64,000 nt of DNA from assembly GCF_008974225.1 (NCBI RefSeq), contig NZ_BKZR01000007.1, positions 39,161-103,160 of the forward strand, given 5' to 3'. Both the position numbers and the translations under genes were made by a program. The notes beneath the pieces were generated by a model. That model was not told where the DNA came from and made no database searches. It saw nothing but the letters and a program-made list of their open reading frames with translations. Below are positions 53,487 to 62,268 of this stretch, one piece after another. This DNA comes from Weizmannia acidilactici. GTDB lineage: Bacteria; Bacillota; Bacilli; Bacillales; Bacillaceae_C. Position 1 is the first letter of the stretch, and the number at the start of each line of letters is the position of its first letter.

Positions 53487-54608
53487 ATGCCGGATTTAAA
53501 ACGGACGCCGTTGTTTGATGTTTACCGGAAATACGGGGCCAAAACAACCGGTTTTGGCGGCTGGGAACTGCCTGTGCAGTTTTCGGGCATCAAAGCCGAG
53601 CACGAAGCCGTCCGCACAAAAGCAGGGCTGTTTGATGTTTCGCATATGGGGGAAATTCTCGTTCAGGGGGAAGGAAGCCTTGATTTTTTGCAAAAGATGG
53701 CAACGAACGACGTGTCGACACTCCATCCCGGCGCTGCACAGTACACGGCCATGTGTTACGAAAACGGCGGCACGGTGGATGATTTGCTGGTTTACCAATT
53801 GGGAAAAGAGCGTTACTTGTTAGTTGTGAACGCCGCCAACACCGAAAAAGATTATGAATGGCTGAGGGATCACAACACGGAAGAAATCTCTATTGCCGAT
53901 ATGAGCGCATCAATGGCCCAGCTGGCACTGCAGGGTCCGCTGTCGGCGCGGATTTTGCAAAAACTTGCCCGGGGGCTTGATGTTTCTGCATTTAAGCCTT
54001 TTTCATTCGTCGAAAATGCCGATCTTTCCGGATGTAAAGTGCTGCTGTCAAGAACCGGTTACACAGGTGAAGACGGTTTTGAAATTTATTGCCGGAATGA
54101 AGATGCGGCCCGCCTGTGGGAAGAAATTTTGACGGCGGGAGATGAAGACGGGGTTTTGCCGTGCGGGCTTGGCGCCAGGGATACACTCCGCTTTGAAGCA
54201 GGGCTGTGCCTGTACGGCCAGGAACTTTCGGAAAACATTTCTCCGCTTGAAGCGGGGATCGGCTTTGCGGTGAAACTCAACAAGGAAGCGGATTTTATCG
54301 GAAAATCGGCGCTTCAGCAACTGAAAACGGAGGGCCTGAAAAGGAAGCTTGCCGGTATTGAAATGATCGAACGTGGCATCCCGCGCCACGGCTATGATGT
54401 TTTTTCCGGGGAAAAGAGAATCGGTGTTGTGACAACCGGGACACAGTCACCGACATTCAAGAAAAATATCGGCCTTGCTCTATTGGATGTGCCCTTTAAC
54501 GCGCCGGGAACTGAAGTGGAAGTGGCCATCCGCTCCAAGAAATTAAAAGCCAAAGTGGTGAAAACACCGTTTTATAAACGGCAACAGAATGTGGGAGGAG
54601 AAAAATGA
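53487..54608 (+). CDS. gcvT: Glycine cleavage system T protein (aminomethyltransferase)
   Basis: Transfers the methylene group from aminomethyl-lipoyl H protein to tetrahydrofolate. The 373-residue protein has the N-terminal TPLFDVYRKYGAKTTGFGGW, LFDVSHMGEI folate-site region, SRTGYTGEDGFEIY and a C-terminal beta-barrel. ATG 53487 follows GGAGGG. The first gene of the gcv operon, under the glycine riboswitch. Confidence 0.97.
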   Translation: MPDLKRTPLFDVYRKYGAKTTGFGGWELPVQFSGIKAEHEAVRTKAGLFDVSHMGEILVQGEGSLDFLQKMATNDVSTLHPGAAQYTAMCYENGGTVDDLLVYQLGKERYLLVVNAANTEKDYEWLRDHNTEEISIADMSASMAQLALQGPLSARILQKLARGLDVSAFKPFSFVENADLSGCKVLLSRTGYTGEDGFEIYCRNEDAARLWEEILTAGDEDGVLPCGLGARDTLRFEAGLCLYGQELSENISPLEAGIGFAVKLNKEADFIGKSALQQLKTEGLKRKLAGIEMIERGIPRHGYDVFSGEKRIGVVTTGTQSPTFKKNIGLALLDVPFNAPGTEVEVAIRSKKLKAKVVKTPFYKRQQNVGGEK

Positions 54609-55957
54609 TGCACCGTTATTTGCCGATGACAGAGGAAGACCGCAGGGAGATGCTGGACGTGATCGGCGTCGATTCTGTGGATGAACTGTTTGCGGATATT
54701 CCCGAAAAAGTGCGTTTCAAAGGCGATTACCGCATAAAAAAAGCAAAATCGGAGACCGCGTTGTTAAAGGAACTGGCTGCACTTGCCGACAAAAATGCAA
54801 ATTTAAAGCAATATACCTCCTTTTTAGGGGCGGGGGTATACGACCACTATATCCCTGCGGTAGTGGACCATGTGATTTCAAGATCCGAATTTTATACCGC
54901 CTATACGCCATACCAGCCGGAAATATCCCAAGGGGAGCTGCAGGCGATCTTTGAATTCCAGACGATGATCTGCGAATTAACGGGCATGGAAGTGGCCAAC
55001 TCTTCCATGTATGACGGCGGCACTGCCATGGCCGAAGCGGCGATGCTTGCCTCAGGGCAGACGCGCAGGAAAAAAATTCTGGTTTCTAAAGCTGTCCATC
55101 CGCAGTACCGCGCCGTTTTACATACGTATGCCAAAGGGCAGGGCATCACAGTGGAAGAAATTCCGCTGAAGGACGGCCGGACCGATATTGATGCGGCCAA
55201 AAAATCGATTGACGGGGATACGGCCACTGTGATCGTCCAATATCCGAATTTTTTTGGTTCGATTGAACTTTTAAAAGAGATTGAGGAACTGGCGCACGCT
55301 GAAAAAGCAATGTTCATTGTTTCTGCTAATCTGCTTGCCCTTGGAATATTTGCGCCGCCTGGGGATTTCGGGGCGGATATCACAGTCGGCGACTGCCAGG
55401 TATTCGGCATTCCGGCTTCATTCGGCGGCCCGCATTGCGGTTATTTTGCCGCGACATCGAAGCTGATGCGGAAAATCCCGGGGCGCCTTGTCGGAGAAAC
55501 CGTTGATGAGAATGGGAAAAGAGGCTATGTGCTGACGCTGCAGGCGCGCGAACAGCATATCCGCCGCGACAAAGCCACTTCCAATATTTGCTCCAACCAG
55601 GCGCTGAATGCGCTCGCCGCTTCGGTTGCCATAGCTGCGCTCGGGAAAAAAGGCGTGAAAGAAATGGCGCTTGCCAATATTTCCAAAGCGCAGTACGCAA
55701 AAAAGAAATTGGAGGAAAAAGGTTTTGAGGTGGCATTCGGCACGCCGTTTTTCAATGAGTTTCTTCTAAAAATGCCGAAAAGTGTAAAAGCGGCCAATGA
55801 CCACTTGTTAAAGAAAAAAATCATCGGGGGATATGATACGGGCCGGGATTATCCGGAATTCGCCGGACATATGCTCATTGCGGTAACGGAAATGCGGACA
55901 AAAGCAGAAATTGATCAATTTGCTGAAGAATTGGGGGTATTTTGCCATGGCGAATGA
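54605..55957 (+). CDS. gcvPA: Glycine dehydrogenase (decarboxylating) subunit 1
   Basis: N-terminal half of the split P protein that decarboxylates glycine. The 450-residue PLP-fold protein starts MMHRYLPMTEEDRREM, with FLGAGVYDHYIPAVV, YTPYQPEISQGELQ and the conserved FGGPHCGYFA and QAREQHIRR. It overlaps gcvT by ATGA and gcvPB by 11 bp, so all three are coupled. Confidence 0.97.
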   Translation: MMHRYLPMTEEDRREMLDVIGVDSVDELFADIPEKVRFKGDYRIKKAKSETALLKELAALADKNANLKQYTSFLGAGVYDHYIPAVVDHVISRSEFYTAYTPYQPEISQGELQAIFEFQTMICELTGMEVANSSMYDGGTAMAEAAMLASGQTRRKKILVSKAVHPQYRAVLHTYAKGQGITVEEIPLKDGRTDIDAAKKSIDGDTATVIVQYPNFFGSIELLKEIEELAHAEKAMFIVSANLLALGIFAPPGDFGADITVGDCQVFGIPASFGGPHCGYFAATSKLMRKIPGRLVGETVDENGKRGYVLTLQAREQHIRRDKATSNICSNQALNALAASVAIAALGKKGVKEMALANISKAQYAKKKLEEKGFEVAFGTPFFNEFLLKMPKSVKAANDHLLKKKIIGGYDTGRDYPEFAGHMLIAVTEMRTKAEIDQFAEELGVFCHGE

Positions 55958-57407
55958 AGTGATGCCGCTCATTTTCGAACGTTCCAAACCTGGCCGGATT
56001 GCTCACAGCCTGCCGGAGTTGGATGTGCCGGAAGCGGACCCGGCGGAAATTTTTCCGGCCGAATACATCCGGAAGCAGGATGCAGAATTGCCGGAAGTGT
56101 CGGAACTGGATTTAATGCGCCATTACACATTATTATCGAAAAATAACCACGGTGTCGATTCGGGATTTTATCCGCTCGGCTCGTGCACAATGAAATACAA
56201 CCCGAAAATCAATGAAATAGCGGCGCGCTTCCCAGGTTTTGCCCATATCCATCCGCTCCAGGATGAAAGCACAGTGCAGGGAGCACTTGAGCTAATGTAT
56301 GACCTAAAGCAGCATTTAATCGAAATTACCGGCATGGATGAGGTCACCTTGCAGCCGGCTGCCGGGGCGCACGGGGAATGGACCGGCCTGATGCTGATCC
56401 GCGCTTTCCATGAAGCAAACGGGGATACAAAACGGACGAAAGTGATTATCCCGGATTCCGCGCACGGCACAAATCCGGCGTCCGCCACTGTTGCCGGTTT
56501 TGACACGGTCACCGTCAAATCGAATGGGCAGGGGCTTGTTGATTTGGAAGACTTAAGGAGGATTGCCGGGGACGATACGGCCGCGCTCATGCTCACCAAT
56601 CCGAATACGCTCGGGCTGTTTGAAGAGCATATCCTCGAAATTGCGGAGATTGTCCATGAAGCAGGCGGCAAGCTGTATTACGACGGCGCCAATTTGAACG
56701 CAGTGCTCGCCAAAGCGCGCCCTGGTGACATGGGATTTGATGTCGTTCACTTGAATCTCCATAAAACGTTTACTGGCCCGCACGGCGGCGGCGGCCCGGG
56801 TTCCGGCCCTGTAGGTGTAAAAAGAGAGTTGATCCCGTTTTTACCGAAGCCGGTTGTTGCCAAAAAAGGGGATCGCTACTACTTTGATGAAGACCGCCCG
56901 CATTCAATCGGAAGGGTTAAACCGTTTTACGGTAATTTCAGCATCAATGTCCGGGCTTATACGTACATCCGCTCGATGGGGCCTGAGGGTTTGCGCGCGG
57001 TAACCGAAAATGCGGTCATCAATGCGAACTATATGATGCGCAGGCTTGCCCCTTATTACGATTTGCCGTATGACCGCCATTGCAAGCATGAATTCGTTTT
57101 AAGCGGCAGGCGCCAGAAAAAACTCGGCGTCAGGACATTCGACATTGCGAAGCGGCTGCTGGACTTCGGTTTCCATCCGCCGACCGTTTATTTTCCGCTC
57201 AATGTCGAAGAATGCATGATGATCGAACCGACTGAAACGGAAACGAAAGAAACGCTCGATGCGTTTATCGATGCGATGATCCAAATCGCAAAAGAAGCGG
57301 AGGAAAATCCGGAAATTGTCCAGGAAGCCCCTCATACCACGCTTGTAAAGCGCCTAGATGAAACAAGGGCGGCGCGCAAACCGGTTTTGCGCTATGTAAA
57401 ACAATAA
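55947..57407 (+). CDS. gcvPB: Glycine dehydrogenase (decarboxylating) subunit 2
   Basis: C-terminal half of the split P protein, bearing the PLP cofactor. The 486-residue protein has YPLGSCTMKYNPK, GLQPAAG-like TLQPAAGAHGEW, and the PLP lysine in NLHKTFTGPHGGGGPGSGP. ATG 55947 lies inside gcvPA. The H protein and lipoamide dehydrogenase are encoded elsewhere; lipM just downstream supplies lipoate for the H protein. Confidence 0.97.
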   Translation: MANEVMPLIFERSKPGRIAHSLPELDVPEADPAEIFPAEYIRKQDAELPEVSELDLMRHYTLLSKNNHGVDSGFYPLGSCTMKYNPKINEIAARFPGFAHIHPLQDESTVQGALELMYDLKQHLIEITGMDEVTLQPAAGAHGEWTGLMLIRAFHEANGDTKRTKVIIPDSAHGTNPASATVAGFDTVTVKSNGQGLVDLEDLRRIAGDDTAALMLTNPNTLGLFEEHILEIAEIVHEAGGKLYYDGANLNAVLAKARPGDMGFDVVHLNLHKTFTGPHGGGGPGSGPVGVKRELIPFLPKPVVAKKGDRYYFDEDRPHSIGRVKPFYGNFSINVRAYTYIRSMGPEGLRAVTENAVINANYMMRRLAPYYDLPYDRHCKHEFVLSGRRQKKLGVRTFDIAKRLLDFGFHPPTVYFPLNVEECMMIEPTETETKETLDAFIDAMIQIAKEAEENPEIVQEAPHTTLVKRLDETRAARKPVLRYVKQ

Positions 57408-57414
57408 AAAAGCA

Positions 57415-57441
57415 AATGCCGCAGTGGCTTGCTGCGGCATT
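57415..57441. terminator. Bidirectional terminator between gcvPB and yqhL
   Basis: Perfect 10-bp stem AATGCCGCAG with CTGCGGCATT, 7-nt loop. The minus-strand tail (TTGCTTTTTTATTG) is the better T-run. Confidence 0.82.
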
Positions 57442-57450
57442 TTACACAGT

Positions 57451-57837
57451 TTACTTGCTTGTTTTAATTTTGCCTGTCCAATTTTTATAGCCGCCTTTTA
57501 ACTGGTAAAGGTCGCGGCAGCCGTATTTGTAAAGAATTTGTGCAGCGCGGCCGGTGCGCGCCCCGTTTTGGCAATATAGATAAACCGGTTTGTCGGTCCG
57601 GATTTCTTTTAATCTCATTTTTAGCTGAGACAACGGAATATTGCGGGCGCCCAAAATATGCCCGTTCGCAAATTCGTTCGGCTCGCGGACATCAATTAAC
57701 TGCGCTTTGCGGTACCCTGCCTTAAATTCTTCTTCCGTCAAGCTTTTCATGATTTTTTTCTGCCGGTAGTAGCTGATGAGTGTGTATGCGACAACAGCAG
57801 CGATGATGATAATGGCTGTAAACCATGATTGCGACAA
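57451..57837 (-). CDS. yqhL: Rhodanese-like domain protein YqhL, membrane-anchored
   Basis: A 128-residue protein with one N-terminal membrane segment (residues 5-22) and a cytoplasmic rhodanese domain with LIDVREPNEFANGHI and the active-site loop YCQNGARTGRA. It may carry sulfane sulfur. The start is TTG. It lies between gcv and lipM as in B. subtilis. Confidence 0.92.
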   Translation of the reverse strand: MSQSWFTAIIIIAAVVAYTLISYYRQKKIMKSLTEEEFKAGYRKAQLIDVREPNEFANGHILGARNIPLSQLKMRLKEIRTDKPVYLYCQNGARTGRAAQILYKYGCRDLYQLKGGYKNWTGKIKTSK

Positions 57838-57994
57838 TCTGTATGCCCCCTTTCTTACCTGCCAGCGCTATCTATTATTATATTCGTGTTCCACCTCTTA
57901 ATCAAAATCTTTTTTTGCACAAACCGGTTCTTTGCCGGTTTTCAATGTTTTTTGGTAAACTGGTAGAGTGAATTTTGTTAAAAGAGGGGTACAT

Positions 57995-58831
57995 ATGGGA
58001 AAAGAAATTTGGTTGTTTATCGATTCCGGTCATTGTCCGCCGGCTTTTAATATGGCGCTCGATGAAGCGCTGCTCGACTGGCACAGCGAGGGAAAGATTC
58101 CACCGGCTATCCGTTTTTACGGCTGGGATCCGGCGACGCTTTCGATCGGGTATTTTCAAAGGGTGGAAAAAGAAATTGATCTCGATGCCGTGAAAAAATA
58201 CGGGCTCGGTTTTGTGCGGCGGCCGACAGGGGGAAGGGCTGTTCTCCACGAGCATGAACTGACATACAGCGTGATCGTGTCGGAAGCGCATCCTGACATG
58301 CCGAAAACGGTCACGGAAGCGTACCGCGTCATTTCGGAAGGACTTGTGAGGGGCTTCCGGGAGCTCGGTTTGGAGGCATATTTTGCCGTGCCGCGCACGG
58401 AGAAAGAACGGGAGGCGCTGAAACATCCGCATACCTCTGTGTGCTTCGATACGCCGAGCTGGTATGAGCTTGTTGTCGAGGGCAGAAAAGTGGCCGGCAG
58501 TGCGCAGACAAGGCAGAAAGGCGTGATCCTGCAGCACGGCTCAATTTTACTTGATTTGGATGAAGACAAGCTGTTCAGCCTGTTTAAGTACCCAAATGAT
58601 ATAGTGAGAGAGAGAATGAAGAGAACCTTTAAAAACAAGGCGGTTGCGATCAACGAAATCCGCAGCGATCCGGTTACATATGATGAAGCGAAAAAGGCTT
58701 TTAAAAAGGGTTTTGAAGAAGGGCTCGGCATCCGCCTGGAACCATACAGTTTAACGAAAGAGCAACTCACGTATACCCAGGAGCTTGCGAAAACGCGTTA
58801 TGAGGCGGTTGAATGGAATTTTAAGAGATAA
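57995..58831 (+). CDS. lipM: Octanoyltransferase LipM
   Basis: Transfers octanoyl from acyl carrier protein to the GcvH protein, the first step of lipoate assembly in Bacillus. The 278-residue protein has RRPTGGRAVLHEHELTYSV, the catalytic Cys in SVCFDTPSWYEL and the Lys in KVAGSAQTRQKG. ATG 57995 follows AAAGAGGGG. Its place next to gcv fits its role in activating the glycine cleavage H protein. Confidence 0.96.
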   Translation: MGKEIWLFIDSGHCPPAFNMALDEALLDWHSEGKIPPAIRFYGWDPATLSIGYFQRVEKEIDLDAVKKYGLGFVRRPTGGRAVLHEHELTYSVIVSEAHPDMPKTVTEAYRVISEGLVRGFRELGLEAYFAVPRTEKEREALKHPHTSVCFDTPSWYELVVEGRKVAGSAQTRQKGVILQHGSILLDLDEDKLFSLFKYPNDIVRERMKRTFKNKAVAINEIRSDPVTYDEAKKAFKKGFEEGLGIRLEPYSLTKEQLTYTQELAKTRYEAVEWNFKR

Positions 58832-58855
58832 ACGAAAATTAAATTTTTTCTGGAG

Positions 58856-58882
58856 AAAAGCATGATTTGATGCTTTTTTCCT
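58856..58882 (+). terminator. Terminator after lipM
   Basis: An 8-bp A/T-rich stem AAAAGCAT with ATGCTTTT, 6-nt loop, then more T residues. Confidence 0.6.
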
Positions 58883-59024
58883 TTTGTGGCGCGCTTTTTT
58901 CATACTGGGGCAGATGCAAGCGGTGAATTTTTTCATTATCCGGGAAGAATCCGGTTTTTTCTGTGGATTTCTCGTTTTTTCGACACTGATTATTAAATTT
59001 TCCATTTGACAAAAAGAAAGCGGT

Positions 59025-59082
59025 TTGATCAACACACAATATATGGTGTATAAAAAATAAATATTCACACAATATCTAGTGT
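59025..59082 (+). promoter_or_regulatory. nrdJ promoter with two NrdR boxes
   Basis: Two 16-bp palindromes match the NrdR box: ACACAATATATGGTGT at 59034-59049 and ACACAATATCTAGTGT at 59067-59082. They lie 33 bp apart start to start, about three helical turns, as NrdR boxes usually do. A candidate promoter TTGATC (59025), 18-bp spacer, TATAAA (59049) puts box 1 between -35 and -10 and box 2 at the start of the transcript. NrdR-dATP should repress nrdJ. The stretch from 58883 to 59024 shows no gene. Confidence 0.85.
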
Positions 59083-59182
59083 TTTTGCTTGCATTTTTTG
59101 TCCGGCATGTGCTATTTTAAAGTAGAAAAAGAAAACAGCTGAGAAAAACAGAGAGAAATATAGATCAAAGGAGTTGTCGTTA

Positions 59183-59968
59183 ATGTCTGTTGCATCGATA
59201 AAAAAATTATGGGATGTTGAGAAGCTGAATGAGGATATCCGCTTATTTCCGCAAGTCCACCCGATCACCCCAGATATGAAAATCACGTACAAAGGCGTTT
59301 CTCGGCTTGTAATGATTGACAGATACGCATTTAAAGACACGGAAAAAGTCACGTTGGGCAAGGGCGATTTTGTTGTACTGACGATTAAAGAAGACCCGAA
59401 ATTTCCGGCAAGAGGGCTTGGCGTCATCAAGGAGATCGACTGGGAGAAAAACGAAGCGGAAATTTTGATCGAGGAAGACTACCGCTCAGCGCTTGAACAC
59501 CCGAAAGAAAAAGAAACAGGGATCATCAGGAGGCCGCTTGATATCATCGAAAAGCCCCTTGAGGTCTACTACGAACAAATCGCAAAGCGGAATGCAACCG
59601 GCTTAGCGGCAGTGGAAAAAACGGAAGAGAAACGGAAAGAATGGTATGAAAAGTTTTACAATGAACTCGTGAACTTAAACTTCATTCCGGCGGGGCGCGT
59701 CCTGTACGGCGCCGGATCGGGGACCGAAGTTACTTACTTTAATTGTTACGTGATGCCTTACGTCCCGGACTCGCGCGAAGGCATTTCCGAGCACCGTAAA
59801 CAGGTAATGGAAATCATGAGCCGCGGCGGCGGGGTTGGAACGAACGGTTCGACACTCAGACCGCGCAATACGCTTGCCAGAGGCGTAAACGGCAAATCGT
59901 CCGGATCCGTATCATGGCTGGATGATATCGCAAAATTGACACACCTTGTCGAACAAGGCGGATCCCGT
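59183..59968 (+). CDS. nrdJ: Adenosylcobalamin-dependent ribonucleotide reductase NrdJ, exon 1
   Basis: First 262 codons of a class II (B12-dependent) ribonucleoside reductase, which makes deoxynucleotides without oxygen dependence. It has an N-terminal cone-like region, FIPAGRVLYGAGSG, FNCYVMP (one of the redox/substrate cysteines) and MSRGGGVGTNGSTLRP. ATG 59183 has AAAGGAG 9 bp upstream. The frame runs into a TAA right after the codons for GGSR (59969-59971), because a group I intron begins at 59969. Exon 2 at 60359-62119 continues the protein in frame as RGAQM. Joined length is 848 residues. NrdR boxes precede it. Confidence 0.95.
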
Positions 59969-60358
59969 TAACTCTCCATACGGCGGGATTAAAATCTCGC
60001 GAATTGCTGGGACACCCTTAGAGCTTTCTTCACGACAACGTGACCGGCAACGGTGGGCGTGACCGTTTAAAAAGAAGAAAGATTGGGCAATCAGCAGCGA
60101 AGCATCTTTGGAAACGAAGATGAACGTTCAACGACTATTGAAATTTCCTAAAGCTCCCTCTACAATAACCAAATTTACCAACAGGTGTGGCGAGAGGAGC
60201 CATGGAAAAAGTAAATGGTAACCGGCGGCAACGCGGTTATCAGGCGCGAGACAAAGAAGACAGGGATGCTTCTTTGATGATATAGTCTGCTCTCACATGA
60301 AAGTGTGAGAGCCGGGCAGAAATGACCCGGCCGCTTAAGTTTGAGCGTAACAAATAAG
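59969..60358 (+). ncRNA. Group I self-splicing intron inside nrdJ (390 nt, no endonuclease ORF)
   Basis: Boundaries from pairing and protein continuity. P1: exon end GAUCCCGU (59961-59968) pairs with GCGGGAUU (59983-59990), with the required U-G at the splice site. P10: exon 2 start CGUG (60359-60362) pairs with UACG (59979-59982). The last intron base is G (60358). Core: P element AAUUGCUGGGA (60002) with Q AAUCAGCAGC (60089) form P4; R GUUCAACGACUA (60126-60137) and S GAUAUAGUCU (60279-60288) form P7 through GACUA/UAGUC. P9 is a perfect 9-bp hairpin (60289-60312), followed by a second hairpin CCGGGC/GACCCGG. No ORF longer than about 30 codons that looks coding lies inside. The TAA at its first bases stops unspliced translation. 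Confidence 0.92.
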
Positions 60359-62119
60359 CGTGGAGCACAAATGATCATGCTGGCTGTCTGGCATCCAGAT
60401 ATTGTTGAATTTATCATCTCAAAAATGCAGAACCCGCGTATTTTGCGCTTCCTGATTGAAAATACAAACGATGAATGGATCCGGAAACTCGCCCATGACA
60501 AATTGAAGTTTACACCTCTCACCGAGATGGAAAGGGCGATGTATCAAGGGATTGTAAACTACAAGCATATCCCCGGCCAAGGCGGCTTTACTGATGAAGT
60601 CATGAAAGAAGCGGAAGAAAAACTGGCAACCGGCGGCCATTACACCGTCCATAATCCGGAATTTTTAACAGGAGCCAATATTTCTGTCTGCCTGACAAAA
60701 GAATTCATGGAAGCCGTTGAAGCGGATGCAGAATTTGAATTAAAATTCCCGGATGTTGAAAATTACAGTGAAGAAGAAATGCGCATTTACAATGAAGAAT
60801 GGCACAAGATCGGCGATGTCCGTGAGTGGGAAAAACTTGGCCGGAAAGTGCGCGTTTACCGCAAAATCAAAGCGAAAGAACTTTGGAATTTAATCAACAT
60901 CTGCGCGACTTACTCGGCGGAACCGGGCGTATTCTTTATCGACAACGCCAACGAAATGACAAATGCGAAAGCCTACGGCCAAAAAGTCGTCGCAACGAAC
61001 CCGTGTGGGGAACAACCCCTCGCACCATATTCCGTCTGCAACCTTGCAGCGGTCAATCTGGCCAATATGGTGGACAAGGAAACGAAAGAAGTGCGCTGGG
61101 AACAATTGAAAAAAACCGTGCGCATTGGCGTCCGCCTGCAGGACAATGTCATTGATGTGACCCCTTACTTCTTAAAGGAAAACAAGAAGCAGGCGCTCGG
61201 GGAACGGCGCGTCGGGCTCGGCGTGATGGGCCTTGCCGATCTGCTGATTTATACGGAAAAAGAATACGGATCGGAAGAAGGCAACAAACTTATCGACAAA
61301 GTATTTGAAACGATCGCGACCGAAGCTTACCGCGCTTCCATAGAGATTGCCAAAGAAAAAGGCAGCTTCCCGTTCCTCACCGGCGAAACCAGGGAAGAAA
61401 CGATGCGGTTGCGCAAAGCATTCACGGAAACCGGCTATATGAAAAAAATGCCGGAAGAGATCCGGCAGGATATCCTGAAATTTGGCATCCGCAACTCGCA
61501 TCTGCTCACCGTTGCACCAACCGGATCCACCGGCACTATGATCGGCTGCTCAACGGGGCTTGAGCCGTATTTCTCCTTTACGTACTACAGAAGTGGCCGA
61601 CTCGGCAAATTTATCGAAGTGAAGGCAGATATCGTCCAGGAATATTTGGATCGCCATCCTGAAGCCGATCCGGACCATTTGCCAAGCTGGTTCGTCACGG
61701 CAATGGACCTTTCCCCGGAAGCACACGCGGACGTCCAATGCGTGATCCAGCGCTGGATCGACAGTTCGATCTCAAAAACCGTCAACGCCCCGCGCGGCTA
61801 TACGGTTGAACAAGTCGAAAAAGTGTACGAACGCCTGTATAAAGGCGGTGCCAAAGGAGGAACCGTATATGTGGACGGCAGCCGCGATTCACAGGTGTTA
61901 ACGTTGAAAGCCGAAGAACCAGAGGAAGAAAAAACGGTTAAACCGGAAAAGCAGCATGTTGTCCTTGTCGATACGATACAGGACCTCCGCACAACGAGCG
62001 TCACATACGGCAACGAAATTGGCGACACGTGCCCAATCTGCCGGAAGGGGAAAGTCAAGGAAATCGGCGGATGCAACACATGCGACAACTGCGGCGCGCA
62101 ATTAAAATGCGGGCTGTAA
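60359..62119 (+). CDS. nrdJ: Adenosylcobalamin-dependent ribonucleotide reductase NrdJ, exon 2
   Basis: The remaining 586 codons of NrdJ. It begins RGAQMIMLAVWHPDI, in frame with exon 1 after intron removal. Active-site features: NPCGEQPLAPYSVCNLAAVN (thiyl Cys and catalytic Glu), the PTGSTGTMIGCSTGLEP phosphate-binding loop, and a C-terminal zinc-ribbon-like redox tail with CPICRKGK, CNTCDNCG and a final Cys. In unspliced RNA an in-frame TTG at 60341 could in principle start a shorter product lacking the N-terminal part. A Tn7-like element starts about 19 bp after the stop codon. Confidence 0.95.
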   Translation, partial: RGAQMIMLAVWHPDIVEFIISKMQNPRILRFLIENTNDEWIRKLAHDKLKFTPLTEMERAMYQGIVNYKHIPGQGGFTDEVMKEAEEKLATGGHYTVHNPEFLTGANISVCLTKEFMEAVEADAEFELKFPDVENYSEEEMRIYNEEWHKIGDVREWEKLGRKVRVYRKIKAKELWNLINICATYSAEPGVFFIDNANEMTNAKAYGQKVVATNPCGEQPLAPYSVCNLAAVNLANMVDKETKEVRWEQLKKTVRIGVRLQDNVIDVTPYFLKENKKQALGERRVGLGVMGLADLLIYTEKEYGSEEGNKLIDKVFETIATEAYRASIEIAKEKGSFPFLTGETREETMRLRKAFTETGYMKKMPEEIRQDILKFGIRNSHLLTVAPTGSTGTMIGCSTGLEPYFSFTYYRSGRLGKFIEVKADIVQEYLDRHPEADPDHLPSWFVTAMDLSPEAHADVQCVIQRWIDSSISKTVNAPRGYTVEQVEKVYERLYKGGAKGGTVYVDGSRDSQVLTLKAEEPEEEKTVKPEKQHVVLVDTIQDLRTTSVTYGNEIGDTCPICRKGKVKEIGGCNTCDNCGAQLKCGL

Positions 62120-62137
62120 AACGAAAAGAACGGGTTT

Positions 62138-62225
62138 TGTGTAGATTTGAAAAAAAGTCGTACCGTTTGAAAAAAAGTTGTACTGTTTGAAAAAAAGTCA
62201 TACCGTTTAAAAAAAAGTTGTACTG
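62138..62225 (+). mobile_element. Right end of a Tn7-like transposon with four tandem TnsB-type sites
   Basis: Sequence character changes sharply here to AT-rich. The end is TGT-type: TGTGTAGATTTG at 62138, or TGTAGATTTG at 62140. Four contiguous 20-bp units follow at 62146, 62166, 62186 and 62206, with consensus TTTGAAAAAAAGTYRTACYG (one to four differences between units). Tn7's right end also holds four closely packed TnsB sites and lies next to tnsA. The predicted 5-bp target duplication would be GGTTT or TTTTG, depending on the exact end. The element runs to the window end and beyond. Confidence 0.85.
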
Positions 62226-62247
62226 TTACACCTCTTTAGATTATTAT
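62218..62247 (+). promoter_or_regulatory. Candidate tnsA promoter overlapping the fourth TnsB site
   Basis: TTGTAC (62218-62223) lies in the last repeat unit, with an 18-bp spacer to TATTAT (62242-62247). A start near 62254 would make a very short leader beginning with the ribosome binding site. TnsB bound to site 4 would cover the -35, as in autorepression of Tn7. The -35 is weak, so this is tentative. Confidence 0.35.
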
Positions 62248-62268
62248 TTTCTAAAGGGGTGTTTTTTT
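62228..62268 (+). terminator. Strong intrinsic terminator hairpin overlapping the tnsA ribosome binding site
   Basis: A 12-bp stem ACACCTCTTTAG (62228-62239) with CTAAAGGGGTGT (62251-62262), one G-T wobble, 11-nt loop, then seven T residues up to the tnsA ATG at 62269. It would stop read-through from nrdJ. The AAAGGGG ribosome binding site of tnsA is inside its 3' arm. Confidence 0.85.

Noticed and set aside
59969..60358. nrdJ being two genes or a frameshifted pseudogene
   Set aside because: The interruption has group I core elements and its removal restores the conserved motif exactly, with the P1 and P10 pairings predicting both splice sites.
62146..62225. Short tandem repeats as a CRISPR array
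   Set aside because: The 20-bp units abut with no spacers, and they lie at a transposon end beside tnsA.
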